This document shows positions 1 through 5,930 of a stretch of 6,635 nucleotides of DNA, piece by piece. This stretch comes from Gallionella sp. (lineage in GTDB: Bacteria > Pseudomonadota > Gammaproteobacteria > Burkholderiales > Gallionellaceae). The notes below the pieces were generated by a model that was not told the DNA's origin, searched no databases, and worked only from the letters and a program-made list of their open reading frames with translations. How positions within the stretch are numbered: position 1 is the stretch's first letter; every line of letters begins with the position of its first letter. The stretch lies in assembly GCA_024654105.1 (NCBI GenBank), contig JANLID010000058.1, positions 1-6,635 of the forward strand, read 5' to 3'. A program made the translations under genes and the position numbers.

Positions 1-269
1 GTGCTGTAAAAATCGGGATGCAGGTCGTGCGCCACGATTTCGGGCTGCACATCGAGTGAATTGCACAGACGCGCCACGGTATCGTCCAGCATCGTCCGCG
101 CCTCGGCGCTATCCAGATCGCCGATCAGTTGCGAAACATACGCCTCGTTGCCGCGCGTGACGCAGACCGTGTTCTTCAGCCATGCTCCGCAGGCCAGAAT
201 CGACGGCCCGGAAAATGGCAACACAATGGATTTATCCAAATGACGCTTCCGGTTTCGCGGCAACCGCAT
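1..269 (-). CDS. hypF: HypF, short form (Kae1-like carbamoyltransferase domain), 3' end outside window
   Basis: HypF makes the CN ligands of the [NiFe]-hydrogenase centre by moving the carbamoyl group of carbamoyl phosphate, via a carbamoyl-adenylate, to the C-terminal cysteine of HypE. Seen here: LACGAWLKNTVCVTRG (residues 25-40), SQLIGDLD (46-53) and HDLHPDFYS (81-89), which line up with the start of the C-terminal Kae1-like domain of E. coli HypF (LGADLKNTFCLVRG, SQHLGDL, HDAHPGY). The usual N-terminal acylphosphatase, zinc-finger and YrdC domains, about 380 residues, are absent: this frame has a TGA stop at 339-341. The ATG at 269-267 is the only ATG after that stop and has AAGGA 11 bases upstream. 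It overlaps hypB by 38 bases. TTG at 239-237, GTG at 224-222 or TTG at 221-219 are alternative starts with little or no overlap. A comparable short HypF1 is known in Ralstonia. The identity is secure; the start and whether the protein is functional are not. Confidence 0.87.
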   Translation of the reverse strand, partial: MRLPRNRKRHLDKSIVLPFSGPSILACGAWLKNTVCVTRGNEAYVSQLIGDLDSAEARTMLDDTVARLCNSLDVQPEIVAHDLHPDFYS

Positions 270-1047
270 TGCGGCAGCCGTCCTTGATCCACTCCAGCCA
301 TTCCGCCATGCCTGTGCCGCCGGTTGCCGAGATACGGATCACTTGCAGTTTGGGATTGATGCGGTGCGCGTATTCGATGGCGAGGTCGGCATCGAAGTCC
401 AGGTGCGGCAGCAGGTCGCACTTGTTGAGCAGCATCAAGTCGGCCGCGCGGAACATGTCGGGATATTTGAGCGGCTTGTCCTCGCCCTCGGTCACCGACA
501 GGATCACCACCTTGTGCGCCTCGCCCAGATCGAAGCTGGCCGGGCAAACCAGATTGCCGACGTTCTCAATCAGCAGCAGGCTGTCATCCTGCAAACCCAG
601 TTGTTGCATGGCCTGACCGACCATCTGCGCATCCAGATGGCAGCCCTTGCCGGTATTGATCTGGATGGCGGGTGCACCGGCAGCGCGGATGCGCGCCGCA
701 TCATTGTCGGTCTGCTGGTCGCCCTCGATGACCGCGAGCGGCTGCGTTCCATTCAGGGCGGTAATGGTTTTCACCAGTAAGGTAGTTTTACCGGAACCGG
801 GGCTGGAGACCAGATTGAGCGCGAAAATACCGTGCGCGAGCAGGTAGCAACGGTTTGCGTCGGCGTAACTGTTATTCTTGGCGAGGAGGTCTTGTTCAAG
901 CTTGATGATGCGCGATGGAGTCGCCTCTTCAACATGCGCTGCATCATGCGAACGAAAACGCATCGGCCCGTCCGGCTTGTGCTGCCGCTGAAGCGCACGG
1001 CCTCCGATGAGCGTCGCACCCATTCCGCATCCGCATGTGGTACACAT
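232..1047 (-). CDS. hypB: HypB, nickel-binding GTPase for hydrogenase maturation
   Basis: HypB is a cytoplasmic SIMIBI-class GTPase that works with HypA (and SlyD in enterobacteria) to insert Ni into the hydrogenase large subunit. The 271 residues begin MCTTCGCG, the high-affinity CxxCGC nickel site also found at the N-terminus of E. coli HypB. The GTPase domain shows a P-loop GSGKTT (84-89), a DNDAAR switch segment (114-119), ENVGN (161-165) and the guanine-specificity motif NKCD (208-211). The second metal site at the dimer interface is intact: C136-H137 in GKGCHLD and C168 in NLVCP. There is no long histidine-rich stretch of the kind seen in rhizobial HypB, so a nickel-storage role is unlikely. 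The start codon overlaps the hypA stop by one base (TAATG), and a GAGGTGG Shine-Dalgarno sequence lies just upstream. Length is normal and all motifs are present. Confidence 0.97.
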   Translation of the reverse strand: MCTTCGCGMGATLIGGRALQRQHKPDGPMRFRSHDAAHVEEATPSRIIKLEQDLLAKNNSYADANRCYLLAHGIFALNLVSSPGSGKTTLLVKTITALNGTQPLAVIEGDQQTDNDAARIRAAGAPAIQINTGKGCHLDAQMVGQAMQQLGLQDDSLLLIENVGNLVCPASFDLGEAHKVVILSVTEGEDKPLKYPDMFRAADLMLLNKCDLLPHLDFDADLAIEYAHRINPKLQVIRISATGGTGMAEWLEWIKDGCRNAVAAKPEASFG

Positions 1048-1388
1048 TATTCCACCTCAAGTTCCTTGACGCGCATCGCATCGCCCGCGATGACTTGCAT
1101 TCCGTAGTTGCCACATTGCGGGCAGGCTTCGTACAGTGTGGCGATCTGCGTTTCGTGACCACAAGCATTGCATCTGCCCTGCCCCGCCGTCTCGACGATC
1201 TCCAGTCGCGCGCCATCGGCAATGCTGTCTCTGACCACCGTATCGAAACAAAAACGCATGGCATCCATCTCAACGCAAGAAAGCTGTCCGATTTCCAGCC
1301 ATACCGTCCTGACTTGCTTGAAACCTTGCTTGCGTGCCGCTTCTTCAATGATCTCGCGCACACTCTCGGCCAACGACATCTCATGCAT
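1047..1388 (-). CDS. hypA: HypA, nickel metallochaperone for hydrogenase maturation
   Basis: HypA is a small cytoplasmic metallochaperone that binds Ni at its N-terminus and partners HypB in loading nickel into [NiFe]-hydrogenase precursors. The 113-residue protein starts MHE, where His2 is the essential nickel ligand. It has a structural zinc site of two CxxC pairs, C73-NA-C76 and C89-PQ-C92. Length matches the family (about 113-118). The frame stays open 22 codons further upstream, but the MHE start is fixed by the conserved Ni-binding terminus. The ATG lies inside the final codons of the restriction gene (8-base overlap), and no Shine-Dalgarno sequence is seen at a usable distance; the nearest AGGA is about 17 bases away. 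Reinitiation after the upstream gene's TGA is therefore likely (inference). The stop overlaps the hypB start. Confidence 0.97.
   Translation of the reverse strand: MHEMSLAESVREIIEEAARKQGFKQVRTVWLEIGQLSCVEMDAMRFCFDTVVRDSIADGARLEIVETAGQGRCNACGHETQIATLYEACPQCGNYGMQVIAGDAMRVKELEVE
1052..1058 (-). promoter_or_regulatory. Shine-Dalgarno of hypB
   Basis: GAGGTGG on the minus strand lies 4 bases before the hypB ATG and inside the last codons of hypA. It is the clearest ribosome binding site of the three hyp genes and supports the start at the TAATG junction. Confidence 0.7.
1381..1388 (-). other. Stop/start overlap joining the restriction gene to hypA
   Basis: On the minus strand ATGCATGA contains the hypA ATG (1388-1386) and the TGA of the restriction gene (1383-1381) in a different frame. 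Ribosomes finishing the restriction subunit end 5 bases past the hypA start, a geometry typical of translational coupling. Coupling itself is inferred. Confidence 0.8.
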
Positions 1389-4167
1389 TATGTTTGGCCA
1401 AAATATCCTGAATCTGCGCTGGCTGAAATGCCACATCCCAGCACCATTCGCCAAAGCCGCCCTTGCTGTTCACGCCTTCCACCCAAGCATCCAGCGCAGC
1501 GCGCTTGGCGCGGTTCTGCTCCGAATCTTCGCCCTTGATTTCCAGTATCAAGGTCTTGCCATTGGCGAGACGAATCAGGAAGTCAGGCACGAACCTGCGG
1601 CGCGCGCCATTCCAGAGATAGTGAATCTGGAAACCCAGATGATCGTTTTTGGCATACGACTGCACCAGCTTGCTTTTCTCCAGCAAGTTGGCGGTGTGCA
1701 TCTCCCAACTGCTGTCCACCACGACATGACTGATTTGCGACTTGATTGTCGGCTGGCATGGCTTGGTGGTGTACCAGATGCGCATGTAGCGGGTTGAGCC
1801 TATCGGCGATTCCTCGTTAAATACCGGCTCGATTTTTTCGGTATTCTGCTGATGAATGAAACGCAGCAGATGCTGAACCACGAGATCAATGTTCAATGCC
1901 AGTAATATCCGTTTGCGCAGCGGTTCCTGATGGAACAGCGAAGGAATATCCAGCTTGGCCGACTTGAAAAACTGCTCGACCAGTTTGATTAACTGAAAGA
2001 CCAAAAAGTCTTTATTCCCGGTGAAACGCCCTGCGATTTCCTCATACGCTTTACGTGCCGCCTGAAATGTCAGGCGTTGCAACCGGAATTCCTCTGGCAG
2101 TTTTTCCAGATCAATCTCATATACCTTGCTCATGTCGGTCGCACCACCCACGGCTGGCGCAATCTCTACACTAATTGGTGTCTTCGCAGGATCAATCGTC
2201 AGCACGCCAACCTTTTGCCAGTCAACCACCAGCAAGGGACGAACCACCGTATCAACGCGCAACACATTCGGCCAGCGTATTTCAAGATCGTTGCGCTCGA
2301 TCAACGACTCGATCTGAACGCTCGGCTTGGGCGGAGGAGGCGGTTCGCCACCCTCACCGGCATCTTGAAAAATCGAGAGCGGCACACCAAACACATTCAC
2401 ATATTCCGGCAGGAACAAACCATTCTCATCGGTCTCATAAGAGACACGGCGCAAACCGCGCCCAATCACCTGCTCGCACAACAACTGACTGGTGAAGGCG
2501 CGCAGCCCCATGATGTGCGTGACATTCTTGGCCTCCCACCCTTCCGAGAGCATCGCCACCGAAATCACGTTTTGCAAATCTTGCCCTGCACCGCCACGTT
2601 TGCCGACGTTATCAACAATCTCGCGCAACAGCTCCTCTTTCTTCATATCGCGCCATTTCTGCTTTCTGGTATCCGGCAGATTCACGCTATCAATGATGGC
2701 GTGCAGCCGTGCTTCGTAATCTTTGTCTGCGGTGGCAGTCTCGCCCAACTCGGCTTTCTCCAGCACTCTGGAATCCACGCGCAAGGTTTTATCGGGCGCT
2801 TTCATTTCCGGCCAATGCGCATCACCATGACGGAAGAAATGCTCAATGCGTGCGGCAGTCTCGGTGCGGTTGCATACGGTCAGCATCACCGGCGGTGAAG
2901 TATGTCCCGCCGCCTGCCATTGCTTGAGCGCATCGCGCCAATCCGCACCCAACAAGGCATACGCATCCTTCACCAGCTTGGGCAATGCCTCATGCGGCTC
3001 GGCCTTACGGTTCAAGTCCTCGGCCACTTCATCATCGCGGTAAATGTGATACAGCTTGGAACGATAAGTCCTCGTGTCCGGCAAGGCGTCGTCACGAATC
3101 ACCACACGCGGGGTTTTAACCAGCCCCGCTTCAATGGCATCGTTCAAGCCAAAATCCGACACGATCCAATCAAACAGACCAGCCTCTGTGCTGGCCTTGC
3201 CAGTCGGCGCAAACGGCGTAGCAGACAAATCGAAGCAGCGCTGAATTCGGCGCGTCTTGTGGATACGATCCAATCCCTCCACCCAGCGCGTCGCCTCATC
3301 AAGGTCTAGTCCCTGTTCGGCTGCTTGCTTCTTGCTGATCTTCAACTCAGCCGGTATGCGGTACGCGTGATGCGCCTCGTCGTTGATGATGACCAGATCG
3401 CGATAACCGGCCAGCTTGCCCAATACCCGCTTGGTAAAGGCATCGTCACTTTCAGCACCCTTCTTTACCACCGAACGGTCTGCTTCCTTGAGCGGCATCA
3501 GGGTGTGCCAGTTTTCCACCCGCAACTCCATCTGATTCAGCTTCTGGCGCAAAGATTCGGAAGGGCATAACCCGAAAGTATCGTAATCATTATCCGGCTC
3601 GCCGGGATACAACACCCGCAGCCGCTCTTTCACGGTCAAACCCGGCGCCACGATGAAAATGGCGCGGGAATAATCCTTGTTGCGTTTCGGGTAGGTCAGC
3701 GCATTCAACACCTGCCAGGTGATGATCATCGCCATCACTGCCGTCTTGCCGCTGCCCGTCGCCATCTTGTTGCACAGACGCTCCCACGCGCCGCCGTCGC
3801 CCGGCACAGCTATCCCCTGCTTGAATTCAGCCGCAGCCTCTGTCCACCAGATCAGTGTCTCAATCGCCTCCAGTTGGCAAAAGTAGAAAGGATATTGCCG
3901 CGCACTCTGGTCAAACCAGTGCTGGAGCAGGGAGCGCGTAATTGAAGTGATGCCGGGGTAATCCCGCGCACGCCACGCATCCACACGCTGGCGAATTTCA
4001 TTGACCCGATCCAGCCGTTCCGTGCGGCGTGTATTGTTGCGCACATCGAAAATCTCATATCCGGCAGGCCGCCGCTCCGCAACCAGCTTGAGCGTACCAT
4101 CGCGCGCCTGCTCCCAGTGCTGCTGCGGGCAGACATAAGGGGTGTTGATGATAAGGGATTGCGCCAC
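1381..4167 (-). CDS. Type III-like restriction subunit (Res): SF2 helicase plus PD-(D/E)XK nuclease, BPTD_3080-like
   Basis: This is the DNA-translocating and cleaving half of a type III-like restriction system that attacks unmodified foreign DNA together with the methyltransferase encoded upstream. With a GTG start the protein has 928 residues. SF2 motifs in order: Walker A ATGSGKT (136-142), DEAH (263-266), SATP (315-318), and QVIGRGLRR (566-574) in the second RecA-like lobe. A five-proline run (609-613) separates the motor from the C-terminal half. Near the end PD (861-862) and EIK (876-878) form a PD-(D/E)XK nuclease core. The N-terminal segment IINTPY..HW and phrases such as NRTETAARI and WPNVLR are typical of the BPTD_3080 group. 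The GTG at 4167-4165 is chosen because it follows the upstream stop by 7 bases and puts IINTPY near the N-terminus as in relatives; the open frame reaches GTG 4254, but that stretch reads over the DUF4276 gene. The gene is intact and overlaps hypA by 8 bases. Confidence 0.94.
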   Translation of the reverse strand: MAQSLIINTPYVCPQQHWEQARDGTLKLVAERRPAGYEIFDVRNNTRRTERLDRVNEIRQRVDAWRARDYPGITSITRSLLQHWFDQSARQYPFYFCQLEAIETLIWWTEAAAEFKQGIAVPGDGGAWERLCNKMATGSGKTAVMAMIITWQVLNALTYPKRNKDYSRAIFIVAPGLTVKERLRVLYPGEPDNDYDTFGLCPSESLRQKLNQMELRVENWHTLMPLKEADRSVVKKGAESDDAFTKRVLGKLAGYRDLVIINDEAHHAYRIPAELKISKKQAAEQGLDLDEATRWVEGLDRIHKTRRIQRCFDLSATPFAPTGKASTEAGLFDWIVSDFGLNDAIEAGLVKTPRVVIRDDALPDTRTYRSKLYHIYRDDEVAEDLNRKAEPHEALPKLVKDAYALLGADWRDALKQWQAAGHTSPPVMLTVCNRTETAARIEHFFRHGDAHWPEMKAPDKTLRVDSRVLEKAELGETATADKDYEARLHAIIDSVNLPDTRKQKWRDMKKEELLREIVDNVGKRGGAGQDLQNVISVAMLSEGWEAKNVTHIMGLRAFTSQLLCEQVIGRGLRRVSYETDENGLFLPEYVNVFGVPLSIFQDAGEGGEPPPPPKPSVQIESLIERNDLEIRWPNVLRVDTVVRPLLVVDWQKVGVLTIDPAKTPISVEIAPAVGGATDMSKVYEIDLEKLPEEFRLQRLTFQAARKAYEEIAGRFTGNKDFLVFQLIKLVEQFFKSAKLDIPSLFHQEPLRKRILLALNIDLVVQHLLRFIHQQNTEKIEPVFNEESPIGSTRYMRIWYTTKPCQPTIKSQISHVVVDSSWEMHTANLLEKSKLVQSYAKNDHLGFQIHYLWNGARRRFVPDFLIRLANGKTLILEIKGEDSEQNRAKRAALDAWVEGVNSKGGFGEWCWDVAFQPAQIQDILAKHNA

Positions 4168-4174
4168 CTCAGTG

Positions 4175-4726
4175 TTACCCGGCCAGTCTGTGCATCGCTT
4201 CGGCAAATACCTTGAAGCTGGGCGAACAATTCCGCTGAAGGTTGAGATGAGCACCTATACGGCGCGCACCATCCCGTTTTTGGTATGCTGGAATTGCCTT
4301 GCGCAGTTCGGAAACCGGGCTGCCCAAGCGATCTGGATCACGGTAAATTGCCTTGCCATTCCAGTCTGCCACGCGCGGCAAGGAGAACCCTTCAGCCACC
4401 GCTACCCAGTCGCCAACAAACCAGGCCTCCAGCTCACGGCAGGCGATACGCACGAGGGTATCTGGTCGTCCAGCTTCACGACATTTTTCCATCAACCCTT
4501 GCTTGATGAGCCGACAATCCCCGTTATCCTGGTCACGCAGCACCACAAATGAAGTATTCGGTCTGAGCCAGGCACGCATACGGCGACCTATGCGTTTTTC
4601 CAAATCCTGCTTCCCCTCGAAAACCATGTACTCAACATGAATCCCCGCAGGAAGTATGGAAGGCAAAAAACCTTGCAAAGCGTCCTGTGCCGAAGGTTCT
4701 TCAAGCATAAAAACCAAAGTTTTCAA
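4175..4726 (-). CDS. DUF4276 family protein, Toprim-like putative nuclease
   Basis: The 183-residue protein resembles DUF4276, a family with a Toprim-like fold usually encoded next to an AAA ATPase. The sequence shows an opening strand LVFMLEE with E9-E10, a second acidic cluster in VVLRDQDNGD (D65, D67, D70), RIACRELEAWFVGD (93-106, with E98 and E100) and the conserved C-terminal stretch from RRIGAHL to SPSFKVF (155-174). The Glu then DxD arrangement is what Toprim enzymes use to bind metal and cut nucleic acid, so a nuclease effector role is plausible but unproven. The start is a TTG inside the ATPase stop (TTGA). The next ATG (codon 7) would cut away the first beta strand, so TTG is preferred. 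By analogy with PARIS (AriA/AriB), OLD and Gabija, it would be the effector controlled by the ATPase. The ATPase-DUF4276 pairing is recalled; the function in defence is inference. Confidence 0.88.
   Translation of the reverse strand: MKTLVFMLEEPSAQDALQGFLPSILPAGIHVEYMVFEGKQDLEKRIGRRMRAWLRPNTSFVVLRDQDNGDCRLIKQGLMEKCREAGRPDTLVRIACRELEAWFVGDWVAVAEGFSLPRVADWNGKAIYRDPDRLGSPVSELRKAIPAYQKRDGARRIGAHLNLQRNCSPSFKVFAEAMHRLAG
4723..4726 (-). other. TTGA stop/start overlap between ATPase and DUF4276 genes
   Basis: The TTG start of the DUF4276 gene shares two bases with the TGA stop of the ATPase gene. This is the TTG version of the common ATGA junction and points to coupled, stoichiometric synthesis of the two partners. 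Confidence 0.8.
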
Positions 4727-5919
4727 AGTGGATGGGCTCCCTGAAACAATCCCTCTTTCCAGAGATAGCCCATTTGATCTCCCTCTGCAATATAGGCAGA
4801 AACTTGTTTGTCTTCCTCGGCACGTTTAACAAGGGTGTAGCCATTTTCCTTCACCAGCCAGAAAACTTCGTTCAGTTGCACTGCGTTAAGAAAATCGGGC
4901 GAATGGGTCGAAACAAAAACCTGTCCACCCCGCATGGCATAGGCGCGAAATTCTTCCGCCAAGTCCCACAACAGGGATGGATATAGCTGGTTCTCTGGTT
5001 CTTCGACACATAACAGAGGGTGAGGCGAAGGATCGTACAGCAACACAAGATACGCCAGCATTTTGATCGTGCCATCCGACACGTAACGCGCAAGGAAAGG
5101 ATCCTCGAAAGCTCCATCCTGAAACTTCAGCAACACCCGTCCTTCTTCGGTCGTCTTGGCTTCGACATTGGAAATCCCAGGCACACGGTTTTTGATTTTT
5201 TCCAGAATATTGGCGAACACATCCGGGTGATGTTTGTGCAGATATTCCACCACCAGAGAAAGATTTTCCCCTTCGCGTGAAAGATGCTCGGCGTACCCCG
5301 CCTCCTGTTCAGGCCGTGCGCGGCTGATATGAAAATCCGACAGGTGCCAGTTTTCGATCAGATTGCCCAGCGCAACCACAGCGGGAAAACGCTCGAATTG
5401 CGCCAACCCTTTGATTGCCAGAATGTCCGGGCTTTTGAGTGTTTGCGCTTCCCGTTTGAGATCTTTTTCATTAGTCACGGACTCCAGCTCATTGGTGACC
5501 GCTTCGCCTGTGCCATGGCTGAAATCAAGGAAATGCCAAGGCTGCCCCCTGCTGCCGCGCCGATAGCGAAGAATCTCACGAGCGACGACAGGCTTACCGT
5601 GTTCCTCGTCAATAGTCAGGCTGTAGGTAATCAGCGTGGATGAACCCCGCCCCAAATCAGCACGCAATTTCAACTCAATTTCTATAGGGCCGGTGCTTCC
5701 CCTGCTGCGCACTTCCTGAAATCCACGGCTCCCTCCCAGCTTGCCCAATGCCGCCGTCAGGTTGGTTGTCATCGCATCGCGCAAAAAACCAAAAACGGAA
5801 AACAACGTGCTTTTCCCCGAGCCGTTTGCGCCAACGAGAACGCAAAAATGTGGAATGTCGCGCAAATTAACATCCTGAAAGGCGCGAAAATTCTTCAGCC
5901 TGATTGCTTCGATTCTCAT
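4723..5919 (-). CDS. AAA ATPase of the RecF/SMC-like AAA_21 type, partner of DUF4276
   Basis: The 398-residue protein has ABC/SMC-type ATPase features: an N-terminal RLKNFRAF segment (7-14) as in RecF and OLD proteins, Walker A GANGSGKST (30-38), a signature-like VSDGTIKML (280-288), Walker B LLCVEEPEN with tandem Glu306-Glu307 (302-310), and the switch histidine H339 in STHSPDFL. The region between Walker A and the signature (about 40-280) is too short for a long coiled coil and probably forms a lid and dimer interface. No nuclease domain is fused to it; the Toprim-like partner is the next gene. Such ATPases in OLD, Gabija and PARIS systems sense phage and hold or release a nuclease. The ATG at 5919-5917 is chosen because it begins MRIEAIRLKNF and follows a GGGGTGA site; the upstream TTG (5937) would add six residues unlike the family. 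It starts 4 bases after the methyltransferase stop. Base composition in parts (about 42-47% GC in two sampled lines) is lower than in hyp. Confidence 0.9.
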   Translation of the reverse strand: MRIEAIRLKNFRAFQDVNLRDIPHFCVLVGANGSGKSTLFSVFGFLRDAMTTNLTAALGKLGGSRGFQEVRSRGSTGPIEIELKLRADLGRGSSTLITYSLTIDEEHGKPVVAREILRYRRGSRGQPWHFLDFSHGTGEAVTNELESVTNEKDLKREAQTLKSPDILAIKGLAQFERFPAVVALGNLIENWHLSDFHISRARPEQEAGYAEHLSREGENLSLVVEYLHKHHPDVFANILEKIKNRVPGISNVEAKTTEEGRVLLKFQDGAFEDPFLARYVSDGTIKMLAYLVLLYDPSPHPLLCVEEPENQLYPSLLWDLAEEFRAYAMRGGQVFVSTHSPDFLNAVQLNEVFWLVKENGYTLVKRAEEDKQVSAYIAEGDQMGYLWKEGLFQGAHPL

Positions 5920-5923
5920 AATT

Positions 5924-5930
5924 TCACCCC
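5924..5930 (-). promoter_or_regulatory. Shine-Dalgarno of the ATPase gene
   Basis: GGGGTGA on the minus strand lies 4 bases before the ATPase ATG. Its last three bases are the TGA stop of the methyltransferase gene, so the ribosome site and the stop are merged. This supports the start at 5919. Confidence 0.55.

Noticed and set aside
343..780. Plus-strand open frame of 145 codons opposite hypB
   Set aside because: Antisense shadow of hypB, whose motifs are all present on the minus strand.
1405..1445. Possible sigma-54 promoter (TGGCAT...) upstream of hypA on the minus strand
   Set aside because: Spacing between the GG and GC elements is 11 rather than 10 bases and the -12 box does not match.
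1389..1454. Longer hypA starting at 1454
   Set aside because: HypA proteins start MHE with the nickel-binding His2; the extra 22 codons lie inside the restriction gene.
2077..2898. Plus-strand open frame of 273 codons opposite the restriction gene
   Set aside because: It is the antisense of an intact gene with clear helicase motifs, and its translation (rich in H, Q and R) resembles no family.
4168..4254. Restriction gene starting at the GTG at 4254, 957 residues
   Set aside because: The extra 29 residues read over the end of the DUF4276 gene and do not look like the family N-terminus, which begins close to IINTPY.
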